In this document: positions 35,923-45,476 of the stretch, piece after piece
Layout of the letters: each line of letters begins with the position of its first letter
Numbering within the stretch: the first letter of the stretch is position 1
Source of the DNA: Cyanobacteria bacterium SZAS-4
GTDB taxonomy: Bacteria; Cyanobacteriota; Vampirovibrionia; Obscuribacterales; Obscuribacteraceae
Direction of reading: 5' to 3'
Length of the DNA stretch: 64,000 nt
Assembly: GCA_018266255.1 (NCBI GenBank)
Contig: JAFEAT010000010.1
Location: 124,001-188,000, forward strand
Notes under the pieces: generated by a model
Databases searched by the model: none
What the model was told of the DNA's origin: nothing
What the model saw: only the letters and a program-made list of their open reading frames with translations
Made by a program: the position numbers and the translations under genes

Positions 35923-38100
35923 TTGGGAACTCTTTTGACTTCATCTGACCTGACAGCTCCAACAGATCAAACAGCATCGAGGAAGGATTACATCGAGCTG
36001 TTCATGCTGAGCGCCGCTTCGCTCTTTTTCGAACTGCTCATCATTCGATGGCTGTCTGCCGATTTCATGGCGTTCAGCGTTTTCAAAACCTTCCCGCTAG
36101 TCACTTGTTATGTTGGTCTCGGTGTGGGCTTTGCCGCAGCCAGAACCAAGAATTATTTGAACATGGCTCCTCTTGCCATTTTGCAATTGGTCGCTTTTAT
36201 GTTGTTGTCCAAGGCGGTTGGATTCAATACTTTCATGTTTCCTTCGGTCAGCGTTTACCAGTGGTTCAAGACAGATACGTTGCTGCACGGGCAAGTCATG
36301 TGGGTTTACGTCTCCCTGTTTATCCTGGTTTTGATAGTTGTTTTGTCAGGACCGTTTGCGGCTATGGCCTGTTTAGGGTCGCGCCTCGGGCAACTGTTTG
36401 CCAAAATTCCAGCTCTCAACGCTTACGCGACTGACATCGCAGGCGCGGTTTTTGGAAGCATCTTGTTCTCGATTCTTTCGTTTCTGGGTTTTGCCCCGTG
36501 GATGTTACTGACTCCGGTGCTCTTGTTGATCGGCTACCTCGCTGAGGCAAAGTGGTGGCAAAAGGCAGTTCCAATCGCTCTTACTCTTGTTCTAGCAGGA
36601 TGGGTGATTGCCAGGCCCGGCGAGGTCTTTTTATGGTCGCCATATCAAAAACTTTCAGTCATGTCTTTTACTGCAGGTGATACGCCTTCGGATATTGAGC
36701 TTGCTAAAAAGCAAGGCATCGTTATTGGTACCAACGGAATGTTTTACCAGTATGCTCTCAACCTCTCTAAGGAAAACTTAGAGACGCCTGAAATGACTAC
36801 TCAAGTGCGCAATGAACTGCTAAGTCATTCGAGGCACTACAACCTTCCCTATAAATTGAAGGAAGGAAAATCAGTTTTGATTTTAGGTGCAGGATCGGGT
36901 AACGATGTGGCGGCTGCTCTTAGAAATGGTGCCGACCACGTTGATGCTGTCGATATCGATCCTGTCATTCTCAAACTTGGCGATACTCGCCATCCTGAAA
37001 GACCTTATGATTCACCGAAAGTTCACCAAGTCTGTGACGACGCCCGCGACTTCTTGAACAGAACCACAAGCAAGTATGACTTGATAATCTTTGCAGGATT
37101 GGATTCGCACACAATTTCTGGGCAGGGCGGTTCGATGCGCCTGGACAATTACGTCTATACAAAGCAAAGTATGCAGCGCGCATTGCAGCTGCTCAAGCCT
37201 GATGGACTGATGATTGTGTCGTTCTGCAAAAGCACTGCCTGGCTCAGTCATCGACTTCATTCAACTATTGAGGAAGCCGCAGGTTATGCACCAATTACGG
37301 TGCTCGACGAAACTAATCCTAGTTTGTCGTGGGAGATATTTATCACTGGTCCGCTCGTGCACGATGGTCTGCTCAAGATCGATCCAGCGGCGATTGTTCC
37401 GTTCGTTATCCAGAAGCCTTCTAATCTGGGGCCTACCCGCATTCTAACTGATGACTGGCCGTTCATTTACGTCTCACCGGTTGGCGTCGATGTGCCTTAT
37501 CTGATCGTTGTTGCGGCCGTGCTGTTGCTCAGTATTTACGCAGCAAGACGAATACTCTTTGCGCCAACCGATAGAAGTTCATGGCAAATGTTCTTTCTCG
37601 GCGCAGCTTTTCTGCTCCTTGAACTGCAATCGATTGCCAGGCTATCGCTGCTCTACGGGTCGACCTGGTACACGTCAGCGATCGTCATTAACAGCGTTCT
37701 GCTCATGATTTTGGGCGCGAATTTTCTGGTGATTAAGGGGTCGAAAGTTTTGGCACCGAAAATTACTTTGATCTACGTTGCATTGTTTCTGTCGCTGATT
37801 GGAAGCGCTTGTTTGCCTGTACGGCAAATTTTGGAGCAATTCAACGGTTTTTCTGGTCAGGCGATTGTTTCCTTCCTTACAGTCTTGCCGATGATGATTG
37901 CCGGCATCATTTTTTCCCTATCCTTTAAAAAGGCGCCACAGCCTGACAAAGCATTCGCATTCAATCTGCTGGGTGCGGTAGCCGGAGCAATGTTCGAGTA
38001 CGCGTCTAACTATGTGGGCATCAACAGTCTGGTCTGGATTGCGACGACTCTCTATCTCGTTTCATTCTTCTTTTGTGTACGCACCAAACAAAACGGATAG
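35923..38100 (+). CDS. Membrane-bound spermidine-synthase-like protein
   Basis: The protein has 725 residues. About seven hydrophobic helices in the first ~230 residues (AASLFFELLIIRWLSADFMA, ACLGSRLGQLFAKIPALNAY) flank a SpeE/class I methyltransferase-like core with SVLILGAGSGNDVAAALRNG, an acidic VDAVDIDP and a later LDNYVYTKQSMQRALQLLKP. More helices follow to the C-terminus. Polyamine synthesis by this family is not demonstrated. Membrane-anchored forms are widespread and of unknown substrate. The start is TTG 35923, and a second in-frame TTG lies 12 nt on. The final stop codon lies inside a hairpin. Confidence 0.82.
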   Translation: MGTLLTSSDLTAPTDQTASRKDYIELFMLSAASLFFELLIIRWLSADFMAFSVFKTFPLVTCYVGLGVGFAAARTKNYLNMAPLAILQLVAFMLLSKAVGFNTFMFPSVSVYQWFKTDTLLHGQVMWVYVSLFILVLIVVLSGPFAAMACLGSRLGQLFAKIPALNAYATDIAGAVFGSILFSILSFLGFAPWMLLTPVLLLIGYLAEAKWWQKAVPIALTLVLAGWVIARPGEVFLWSPYQKLSVMSFTAGDTPSDIELAKKQGIVIGTNGMFYQYALNLSKENLETPEMTTQVRNELLSHSRHYNLPYKLKEGKSVLILGAGSGNDVAAALRNGADHVDAVDIDPVILKLGDTRHPERPYDSPKVHQVCDDARDFLNRTTSKYDLIIFAGLDSHTISGQGGSMRLDNYVYTKQSMQRALQLLKPDGLMIVSFCKSTAWLSHRLHSTIEEAAGYAPITVLDETNPSLSWEIFITGPLVHDGLLKIDPAAIVPFVIQKPSNLGPTRILTDDWPFIYVSPVGVDVPYLIVVAAVLLLSIYAARRILFAPTDRSSWQMFFLGAAFLLLELQSIARLSLLYGSTWYTSAIVINSVLLMILGANFLVIKGSKVLAPKITLIYVALFLSLIGSACLPVRQILEQFNGFSGQAIVSFLTVLPMMIAGIIFSLSFKKAPQPDKAFAFNLLGAVAGAMFEYASNYVGINSLVWIATTLYLVSFFFCVRTKQNG

Positions 38101-38123
38101 CACCATATTTGGTACTATCCGTT
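38092..38123. terminator. Hairpin spanning the stop codon of the SpeE-like gene
   Basis: AACGGATAG pairs with CTATCCGTT (9 bp), extended by ACCA/TGGT (4 bp) across a C-A mismatch, around a TATT loop. The TAG stop is in the stem. There is no T-run, so it may act in either direction between two converging genes rather than as a classic terminator. Confidence 0.6.
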
Positions 38124-38156
38124 CGGTGAAACGTTCTCGTGACTGTTCTGTCGTAC

Positions 38157-38426
38157 CTATGACTTGCGCACAGGGCTTGTCGCTTCTTCCTGCTCGAGCT
38201 TTTCTAACCAGGTTTGCGGCAGTTCCAGCGATGGCTTTCCTTCGACTAGCGCTGTTTCTTTCAAGTCCCAGAGGTATTCGAAAAATTCGCTCTGCGATAG
38301 ATTGCGCGATTGAGCGCCGTGGCGCATGCGGTCGTACACTCGATTCAGCCTATCTCTAAATAGGTCTGTTTCCATCGTCACCATTTTCTCGGTTCGAACG
38401 TCGCCTTTCACTTTTGAGCTGCCCAT
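38157..38426 (-). CDS. Small hypothetical protein (89 aa)
   Basis: The preferred start is ATG 38426 (MGSSKVKGDV) with AGAGGA about 8 nt upstream. The frame is open to 38594, but the upstream part reads through a probable terminator-like region. The peptide is hydrophilic and helical (FRDRLNRVYDRMRHGAQSRN, EFFEYLWDLKETALVEGKPS). The family is unknown. Confidence 0.5.
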   Translation of the reverse strand: MGSSKVKGDVRTEKMVTMETDLFRDRLNRVYDRMRHGAQSRNLSQSEFFEYLWDLKETALVEGKPSLELPQTWLEKLEQEEATSPVRKS

Positions 38427-38563
38427 ATCGCACATCCTCTTATCGACTCTGAAGTGAATATTCCCAGCGCCAAGAGGAACTACTCGCGATATTGATGTCA
38501 AGCAGTTCTTGGACAAATTAAATACTAATGCGAGTATTTTGGAGCTGTCTAAACGCAAAACCG

Positions 38564-38585
38564 CCCCCGCCGAATTGCGGTGGGG
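38564..38585 (-). terminator. Probable terminator of rpsU
   Basis: On the minus strand CCCC-A-CCG pairs with CGG-C-GGGG around a CAATT loop, followed by GCGGTTTTGCG. The A-C mismatch weakens it. It starts about 29 nt after the rpsU stop. Confidence 0.5.
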
Positions 38586-38613
38586 ACGTTGCAAAAACCT
38601 ATGTTTGAAAACT

Positions 38614-38787
38614 CTAGGAGCGTCGTTTACGAGCCGCTTCAGCTTTGCGTTTGCGCTTTACGCTGGGCTTCTCGTATCTTTCTCTACGCTTGATTTCTGA
38701 CAAAATGCCGGCTTTCTGAATTTTCTTCTTGAAGCGCTTCAAAGCGGCTTCAATGCTTTCACCCTCGGCGACTCTAACCTCAGACAA
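38614..38787 (-). CDS. rpsU: 30S ribosomal protein S21
   Basis: TTG at 38787 opens a 57-residue frame: [18 protein letters not shown], then [18 protein letters not shown], then [19 protein letters not shown]. This matches the S21 family in length and pattern (basic, conserved F/Y, Arg/Lys-rich tail). A strong GGGGGAGG ribosome binding site precedes the TTG. The gene is short and non-ATG, so automatic callers can miss it. S21 binds near the anti-Shine-Dalgarno region of 16S rRNA. An EF-G-like gene ends 101 nt upstream on the same strand. Confidence 0.9.
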   Translation of the reverse strand: MSEVRVAEGESIEAALKRFKKKIQKAGILSEIKRRERYEKPSVKRKRKAEAARKRRS

Positions 38788-38888
38788 AGGTCCTCCCCCT
38801 TCAAGAGAAACGGTAAATAATAAGCTTTTACAAGTCGAACGATCTTAGCATTTAAGCACTGGCTGGGCAACAAAGCGCTTAATCTAGC

Positions 38889-40970
38889 TTAGTGCTGATG
38901 GGCAGCCTCAGCTGCCGAGTGCTTGGAGACGAGTTCTTGAGACAGATTGGGTGGAACAGGCGCCAGGTGAGCGAATTTCCAGGTGTAATAGCCAAGCCCC
39001 TGCGAGAGGGTTCGCAATTCAATAATGTAGTCCCACAATTCTCCTTGCGGAATGTGAGCACTTATTTCGTCCCATCCCTGACGGTTCACATCCGGTCCGT
39101 AACCCAAAATATGACCGCGAAGCCCGTTCATCTGCCCCAGCACACCCGACGTGAATGCGGCGGGGACGCAGATTTTGACATCTGCAATCGGCTCTAGAAT
39201 GACTGGATGAGCTTTGCTGAGCCCCTCGCGCATAGCCAAAATTGCCGCCATGCGGAATGACATCTCGTCGCTGTCGACATCGTGGTATGAGCCATCGAAT
39301 AGATTGACAGCCACGTCGACCACTGGGAAGCCAGAGAGGGGTCCCTTTCCAAGCGCTTCCATGACGCCTTTTTCCACCCCAGGAATGTACTGGCGTGGCA
39401 CTGAACCGCCCACTACAGACTCGGTGAACTTGTTACCACCACCTCGTTCGACTGCTTCTATTTTCAAGAAAACATCGCCGAATTGACCTTTGCCGCCGGT
39501 TTGCTTCTTATGTCTTCCGTGCGCTTCTGATTTACCCTGAATTGTTTCGCGGTAAGCGATTTGCGGGCGTGTGCTGTCAAGTGAGATGTGGTATTTGCGT
39601 TCCAGTCGTTGTCGCGAAAGCGTCAGGTGCACTTCCCCCTGCCCGTACATGCAGTATTCATGCGTGTCTGGGTCTCTGTCTACGATCAGCAGCGGATCTT
39701 CTTCGACTAACTTGGCTAAATGGGCTGAGAGTTTTGTTTCGTCGTTGCGGTTTTTCGGTGTGATTGCAAGCGAATAAAGTGGTGGCGTTACCTCTGGAAT
39801 CGGCATGATGCGCGCTTCTTTCTCGGTCACCAGAGTGTCGCCGCTGCGAGGAGTTTCGAGTCTGGCAATGGCGATAATAGATCCGGGGCCGGCATTCCCT
39901 GCGGTATCATGTTTTTTGCCGACGATGTTATACAAGCCACCAACGCGTTCTTTTTCACCGGCGCGGGAAATGTCGATCAACTGTGTATCAGCTCTGACTG
40001 TGCCGGTGAATACGCGAACGACAGAGAGTTTTCCTGACTGAGGATGGATGTATGTCTTTATCACCTGAGCTATTACCGGTCCGCTCGCTTGAATTTCGAT
40101 CGGGCGACCGTCGCGGTCTCTGTACTCTCTTTCGAGCGGATCGGGACAGAGAGCGACAATGGCATCGAGTAAGCTGAGCACGCCAGCGTCTGTGTGAGCA
40201 GAACCTACGAGTATAGGAATAATCGTGCCCGCCCGGACAGCGTTCTTCAGGTCACGCTCCAGTGTTTCAAGCGGCGCCTCTGTGCCCTCCAAGACGAGCT
40301 CCAGAAGCACGTCGTCGGTGTCTGCAAGGCTCTCTATCAGTTTCTCTCGTGCCGCATCAACCTCGGCTAAAACATCGGCTGGTATGTTGGACTTTTCTGC
40401 TTTGCCTTGAGCACCATATGTGAAGCCTTCTTTTCTGAGAACGTCTACATAGCCTGAAAAAACTGATCCCAAGCCGATTGGATAATGGAGCGGTGCAAGC
40501 GGTCGGGGCGTTTTTATGCCCGGCATGTTCTTCAAAGAGTTGAGAGTTTCTTCAAATTCGACGTCTGGTTTATCTAGTTTGTTGATAAAGACTAGTCGTG
40601 AAATGCCAATCTGTTCTGTGAATCGAAGTAACAGGTCCATCTGAATCAGCTTGTGTTCATCAGGTTCTACGACAAAAATCGCCGCATCGACTCCCATCAA
40701 CGCGATTTTTGTTTCTTCGTTGAAGTCAACGAATCCCGGGCAATCCAATATGTTGAATTGAACATCTTTGTAGGTGGTGTGAGCGATGGAAACTTGAGTG
40801 GAAATCTGCCTTGAAATCGACTCAGGCTCGTAATCCATTGTCATGGTGCCGTCTTGAGTTTTGCCACGTCTGCCGATGGCACCAGTCAAGAAAAGAATCG
40901 ATTCCACCAGGCTGGTTTTGCCGCCTCGATTGATACCGATGAAGGCGATATTCCGAATTGATGTTGACAC
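38889..40970 (-). CDS. Elongation factor G-like GTPase (EF-G2 class)
   Basis: The 693-residue GTPase has the five-domain EF-G layout. G1 is GINRGGKT (12-19), atypical of canonical EF-G (GHxDAGKT). G3 is DCPGF and G4 is NKLD. The C-terminal domain IV/V pattern (GEVHLTLSRQRL, PIADVKICVPAAFTSGVLGQ) is present. This fits the EF-G-like paralogue class rather than the main FusA, and its role in translation is not established. The ATG at 40970 is supported by the N-terminal match MSTSIRNIAFIG. It precedes rpsU on the same strand. Confidence 0.85.
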   Translation of the reverse strand: MSTSIRNIAFIGINRGGKTSLVESILFLTGAIGRRGKTQDGTMTMDYEPESISRQISTQVSIAHTTYKDVQFNILDCPGFVDFNEETKIALMGVDAAIFVVEPDEHKLIQMDLLLRFTEQIGISRLVFINKLDKPDVEFEETLNSLKNMPGIKTPRPLAPLHYPIGLGSVFSGYVDVLRKEGFTYGAQGKAEKSNIPADVLAEVDAAREKLIESLADTDDVLLELVLEGTEAPLETLERDLKNAVRAGTIIPILVGSAHTDAGVLSLLDAIVALCPDPLEREYRDRDGRPIEIQASGPVIAQVIKTYIHPQSGKLSVVRVFTGTVRADTQLIDISRAGEKERVGGLYNIVGKKHDTAGNAGPGSIIAIARLETPRSGDTLVTEKEARIMPIPEVTPPLYSLAITPKNRNDETKLSAHLAKLVEEDPLLIVDRDPDTHEYCMYGQGEVHLTLSRQRLERKYHISLDSTRPQIAYRETIQGKSEAHGRHKKQTGGKGQFGDVFLKIEAVERGGGNKFTESVVGGSVPRQYIPGVEKGVMEALGKGPLSGFPVVDVAVNLFDGSYHDVDSDEMSFRMAAILAMREGLSKAHPVILEPIADVKICVPAAFTSGVLGQMNGLRGHILGYGPDVNRQGWDEISAHIPQGELWDYIIELRTLSQGLGYYTWKFAHLAPVPPNLSQELVSKHSAAEAAHQH

Positions 40971-41049
40971 GATACACGCCTCATTGTTTGCAAAGAGGGA
41001 TAGAGTTCGTGATTCCGAGGTCAGCCAGGTTCGACGCGGCTAGCTAGAG

Positions 41050-41592
41050 CTATTGGGCGTCGTGCGCTTGTTGATAAGAGCCGTTGTCGTGCGAGTAAAC
41101 CTTGTCTTCGTCTTCGTGGATTTTTCCGCTAAAGATCTTAGCCAGCTGTTTTCCGGCTCTAGGAATGATCGGGAATGTGTAGCCGGTTCTGCGGTTGAAG
41201 ACGACTGAGATCGGACCGCCCCACTTGAAGCCGTTCATAGCGACGTTCAGAGTTGATACGCCTGGCAAACCTGTGTAATCAGCACCTGCGGCAAGGCATA
41301 GAACGCCAATTACAGCGAATACTGGACACATAACTGCGTGAACCCACATCCCTTCTGCTGCTTTGACCAGAGATTTTTTGCTTGACGGTAGGTGCAGCAG
41401 AAATGGCGAGATCAGGGTAAATGGCAAAAAGCCTTCCCAGTACATGCATCGTCCCTGAATTCCTGCTTGGTAAGCTTTGTAACCGAATGAGATACCGAGT
41501 ACCATCAGAAGAATTCCGACGACAAGAGCGACTGGATCCGACATCTGCGGAATGGTAAACCAGGGGGCACTGACCGGTTCGGCTGGCTGCAT
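41050..41592 (-). CDS. Membrane protein of unknown function (180 aa)
   Basis: There are about three hydrophobic helices (DPVALVVGILLMVLGISFGY, YWEGFLPFTLISPFLLHL, AVMCPVFAVIGVLCLAAGAD) and a polar His/Asp/Gln-rich C-terminus. ATG 41592 follows ACAGGTCC. No family is recognised. It lies just upstream of the EF-G-like gene on the same strand. Confidence 0.65.
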   Translation of the reverse strand: MQPAEPVSAPWFTIPQMSDPVALVVGILLMVLGISFGYKAYQAGIQGRCMYWEGFLPFTLISPFLLHLPSSKKSLVKAAEGMWVHAVMCPVFAVIGVLCLAAGADYTGLPGVSTLNVAMNGFKWGGPISVVFNRRTGYTFPIIPRAGKQLAKIFSGKIHEDEDKVYSHDNGSYQQAHDAQ

Positions 41593-41698
41593 AACATGGA
41601 CCTGTAAGAGTGGAGCGATACTTAGTCCAAGTCTAGCTCATACGCGTGTGCGGCGCTAGTGTGGATCTGCCCTACGGCTTCGGCGGGTTGCACGGCGC

Positions 41699-42508
41699 TC
41701 AGGGGTCGATTTTCCAGTCCAAAAGCTCAAACCATGATGGTTGGCTCGCTTTGAAGCTGGCGCCTTTCAAAAAGGACTCTGGTTTTGGTGTAAACCAACG
41801 CCGCTGTTCGATCTTAATTTTGTTCGTGTCGTCAATTAGTTTCAGGTACCAGCCTGGATCGTGTTCGGCCATCTCCTGACGGGTGAAGAGCTTCGGCAGC
41901 TTGGCAGGCACAGGTTTGGGCGCCTCGTAAGCAGACCAGAGAATATCGCACATCGGCATCTGCTTTCGCAGGGCTATGACGCACTCTTGGCTGACATGAC
42001 TCTGGTAAAGAATCAGCGTTCGCAGCTTCTTCATACGTTGCAATCTGCGTGCACCCTTGTCGGTAATCGCGGTGCTTGTTAGGCGCAGCGTCTTGAGACT
42101 TTTTACTCTGGCAAGAACTTGCATTCCTTTGTCGTCGACGTTGGTGCCATCCAGGTCCAGATATTCCAGCGTTTTTAGCGCAAGCAAGTGCTCGAGACCG
42201 CAACCCGTGAGGAATGCATTTGTCAGTTGCAGACCTCTGAGCCTGGTCATTTGCTGAAGGAAGAACAGTCCGCGGTCGGTAATGGCGACGCCGTCGAGGT
42301 TCAGCCATTCGAGATTGCGCAAGTTTTCGATGTAGGTCAGGCCGACATTCGTCACTTGCCGTGCGCCCACAACGTGAAGCTCTTTCAGATGTTTGTGTCT
42401 GAACAGAAGCGCCAGAGTGTCATCACTGATGCTGTCGCCAATTAATTCGAGGCTGGTGTGGTTGACCCGGCGGTTAGATCTCAACAGTCCTTCGCAAGCC
42501 GTATTCAC
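41699..42508 (-). CDS. Leucine-rich repeat protein
   Basis: About eight ~24-residue LRR units (LTYIENLRNLEWLNLDGVAI, LLALKTLEYLDLDGTNVDDK, LARVKSLKTLRLTSTAITDK) form a probable protein-binding solenoid, followed by a non-repeat C-terminal ~90 residues. There is no signal peptide. GTG 42508 with GAGGG 8 nt upstream is preferred. TTG 42553 is in frame but lacks a ribosome binding site. The spacing of the DxGL/DxxG positions matches the RI-like/AMN1 class. The partner is unknown. Confidence 0.78.
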   Translation of the reverse strand: MNTACEGLLRSNRRVNHTSLELIGDSISDDTLALLFRHKHLKELHVVGARQVTNVGLTYIENLRNLEWLNLDGVAITDRGLFFLQQMTRLRGLQLTNAFLTGCGLEHLLALKTLEYLDLDGTNVDDKGMQVLARVKSLKTLRLTSTAITDKGARRLQRMKKLRTLILYQSHVSQECVIALRKQMPMCDILWSAYEAPKPVPAKLPKLFTRQEMAEHDPGWYLKLIDDTNKIKIEQRRWFTPKPESFLKGASFKASQPSWFELLDWKIDP

Positions 42509-42693
42509 AAGCCGAGCCCTCGCCGAGTTGCGTAGTAAAGAGATCCCCCTCAACTAGTCTACATGGAACTTTGGAATTGCGTGTGCGCAACCCGTAAATC
42601 TTCTTCCCTCAGCTAAAATAGTAGGTTTGGAAATCGGCAGTCGCGCAGCTAGCTGCAACGACTTACCTCGGAAACGAGAACAGGAGCGAGTTT

Positions 42694-44499
42694 GTGAGCA
42701 CTTCACGTCTTAAACGCAATCGACGTTGCGGAACAGTTAGCTTGAGCGATGTTGGACAAGAGGTCTGCGTTGCCGGTTGGGTGCATGTAAATCGCGACTT
42801 AGGCGGTCTGATTTTTGTTGAACTGCGCGATTCCACCGGGCGCATTCAAATCTGCGCCGACCCAGCTAAAAACAAGGAAATTCACGAAAAGCTCTGTACT
42901 CTCAAAAGTGAGTATGTGATCGCGGCCAAAGGTATTGTAACGAAGCGTCCCGCTGGTCGTGAGAACAAAGAGAGCCCAACTGGAGAGTTGGAACTCTATC
43001 CCGACCAAGTGGAAATTCTCAATACTTGTCGCCCACTACCTTTCCAGCTAGATCAGGCGAGCAGCGTGAACGAAGAGCTGCGTTTGAAATATCGTTACCT
43101 CGATTTGCGGCGTCCTGAAATGACGAGCAATCTAGTAACGAGACATCGCATCACTCAAGCGATTCGTCAATATCTCGATCAACAATCGTTTATCGAAGTA
43201 GAAACACCTATTCTCACGAAAGCCACTCCTGAAGGGGCTCGCGACTTCCTTGTGCCCAGTCGACTGAACCCGGGCAATTGGTACGCATTGCCTCAATCGC
43301 CACAACTTTTCAAACAAACACTGATGATTAGTGGCGTCGATCGTTATTATCAAATCGCTCGCTGTTTCCGTGATGAAGACTTGCGAGCCGACAGACAACC
43401 AGAGTTTACTCAAGTCGACATGGAGCTTTCTTTCACTGATGAAGAAGAGATCATCTCTGTCACCGAAGGTTTGTTAGTGAAAGCTTTCGCCTGCACGGGA
43501 GTCGATTTGAAGCCGCCATTTCAACGACTGACCTATGCAGATGCAATGGCACGTTATGGCAGTGATAAGCCTGATACACGGTTTGGCATGGAAATCAAAG
43601 ATCTGACTGAGGTTGCAGCCAACTGTAATTTCAAAATGTTCCGTGGTGCTGCCGACAGTGGCGGCAAGCTGAGAGCTCTCGTCGTCGAAGGCGGTGCTGA
43701 GTCGGTCTCGCGTAAACAGTTAGACATCTGGCAGGATTATGCCAAATCAACTGGAGCGAAGGGATTGGCATGGTTGGCGTTTGGACCAGCAATTCGTTCA
43801 TCTGGCATCGACAAACATATGACGCCGGAAGAGTTGGAGAAACTGAGAACTCTATCTGGGGCCAAGCAAGGTGACTTGCTTTTGCTCGTGGCTGATGCAG
43901 AAAAAGCCGTGGCCAACACACTTGGTCGCTTGCGCCTTAAACTGGCCGAAGAACTAAATTTGATCGATGAGACCAAGCACGAATTGCTCTGGGTCGTTGA
44001 TTTTCCGTTGTTTGAATATGATGAACAGGAAGACCGGTTGATGGCGGTGCACCATCCCTTCACGAGTCCACATCTAGACGATCTCGAGATGCTCGAAAGT
44101 GCTCCAGAAAAGGCACGCGCGCGCGCCTATGACATCGTCTACAACGGTGTTGAAATCGGTGGTGGATCGATCAGAATTCATAGTCAGGAAGTTCAATCCA
44201 GAGCGTTTACTGCCATCGGTTTAGACCTGGAAGTAGCCGGCGAGAAGTTTGGATTTCTCCTTGAAGCTCTTGAATCTGGCGCTCCTCCTCATGGTGGCAT
44301 CGCCCTTGGACTGGACCGGATCGTCATGCTTCTCACTGGCGGTAAGTCGATTCGTGATGTCATCGCTTTTCCAAAAACGCAATCGGGTGCCTGCTTGATG
44401 ACGAGTGCACCATCGGTGGCATCACCCGAGCAGTTAGCGGAACTACACGTCAAAGTTGTAGAAGAGAAGAAGAACCCAGCGCAGCCGGCGCAGGTCTAG
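42694..44499 (+). CDS. aspS: Aspartyl-tRNA synthetase
   Basis: The enzyme charges tRNA-Asp. The OB-fold anticodon-binding N-terminus ([20 protein letters not shown]), the class II core motif 2 ([20 protein letters not shown] followed by [11 protein letters not shown]), the bacterial GAD insertion in the middle and motif 3 ([20 protein letters not shown]) are present. The length of 601 residues is the bacterial type. The GTG start at 42694 follows AGGAGCGAGTTT. Whether it also charges tRNA-Asn cannot be told from this sequence. Confidence 0.97.
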   Translation: MSTSRLKRNRRCGTVSLSDVGQEVCVAGWVHVNRDLGGLIFVELRDSTGRIQICADPAKNKEIHEKLCTLKSEYVIAAKGIVTKRPAGRENKESPTGELELYPDQVEILNTCRPLPFQLDQASSVNEELRLKYRYLDLRRPEMTSNLVTRHRITQAIRQYLDQQSFIEVETPILTKATPEGARDFLVPSRLNPGNWYALPQSPQLFKQTLMISGVDRYYQIARCFRDEDLRADRQPEFTQVDMELSFTDEEEIISVTEGLLVKAFACTGVDLKPPFQRLTYADAMARYGSDKPDTRFGMEIKDLTEVAANCNFKMFRGAADSGGKLRALVVEGGAESVSRKQLDIWQDYAKSTGAKGLAWLAFGPAIRSSGIDKHMTPEELEKLRTLSGAKQGDLLLLVADAEKAVANTLGRLRLKLAEELNLIDETKHELLWVVDFPLFEYDEQEDRLMAVHHPFTSPHLDDLEMLESAPEKARARAYDIVYNGVEIGGGSIRIHSQEVQSRAFTAIGLDLEVAGEKFGFLLEALESGAPPHGGIALGLDRIVMLLTGGKSIRDVIAFPKTQSGACLMTSAPSVASPEQLAELHVKVVEEKKNPAQPAQV

Positions 44500-44610
44500 G
44501 CAGAGTAGCGGAACGCCGAGTGGTGGCAGTACAGCCAGCTTTCGGCGACCATGCTAAAATGCGAGAGACTGTGGAGTCTGAAACGCGTAATTTTATGGGT
44601 AATTTCGAAT

Positions 44611-45459
44611 ATGTCCAGTCGGTTGATGACTGATTTAAAGAACATATTCAAAAGGACAAAGCTATTTGGGTCTTTGTTTTGCTGTACCTTCGCGCTTGCT
44701 TCTTGTTCAACTGAATTCAAAACCTCGACCGATTATCTGATTGCCGGCAAAGAGTATTTCAAAGCTGGCGATTACAAGAAAGCAGAGGTAGAGTTTCAGA
44801 AAGCTTTGAAAAAAGACCCAGACAGTGAGACCGTCAAGGCAACAGCAACGAACAATCTGGGTGTTATCTATAACGAGGAAGGCCGTTTCGATGATGCTAT
44901 CAATGTTCTCAAAGAAGCGACTACCGTAGATCCCAAAAACGCCATTGCTCGCTACGTGCTGGCAAACGCTTTGACTAAGAAAGGACGCTACGACGAAGCA
45001 CTTGTTGAAGCTCAAATGTCGACAGAGTTGGACAAGAGCGAGCCTGGCGCATATCGGGCTCTCGCTGAAGCCGCCTTAGGCAAGGGCGATGTAGCTCTTG
45101 CGATTACTTCTTATCGCATCGCCACTCATCTCGAACCTGACAACGAAAATACTCACATGCAGCTTGGATTGGCACTTGGCGAAGTTCAAGACTGGGATGG
45201 TCAGGTGTTGGAGGAGCGTAAGGCGTTAGACATCAACCCTGACAATATTGAAGCGAGGTTGGCATTGGCTGTTGCTCTTCACAAGAAAGGGCAGGTTGAT
45301 GAATCACTGCAAGAAGTGAAAACTGTTCTGGAAAAAGATGCAGACAATGCCGACGCTAAAAGGATCATGCAGGCTTTCGGGCAAGAGTCCAAGTTTGCGC
45401 CCTCATCGCGGCTGCGGTTGGACGGTACACAGTTAGGGCAGAACAAACCCAAGATGTAG
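44611..45459 (+). CDS. TPR lipoprotein
   Basis: The start is ATG 44611. The frame is open to 44551 without signal character. The hydrophobic segment LFGSLFCCTFALASC ends in lipobox LASC, followed by STEFKTSTD. Six or more TPR units (EYFKAGDYKKAEVEFQKALK, TATNNLGVIYNEEGRFDDAI, HMQLGLALGEVQDWDGQVLE) form the mature part, so it is a membrane-anchored periplasmic scaffold. It is 111 nt after aspS on the same strand. Confidence 0.85.
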   Translation: MSSRLMTDLKNIFKRTKLFGSLFCCTFALASCSTEFKTSTDYLIAGKEYFKAGDYKKAEVEFQKALKKDPDSETVKATATNNLGVIYNEEGRFDDAINVLKEATTVDPKNAIARYVLANALTKKGRYDEALVEAQMSTELDKSEPGAYRALAEAALGKGDVALAITSYRIATHLEPDNENTHMQLGLALGEVQDWDGQVLEERKALDINPDNIEARLALAVALHKKGQVDESLQEVKTVLEKDADNADAKRIMQAFGQESKFAPSSRLRLDGTQLGQNKPKM

Positions 45460-45476
45460 GTCAATCGAGGTTTTGT

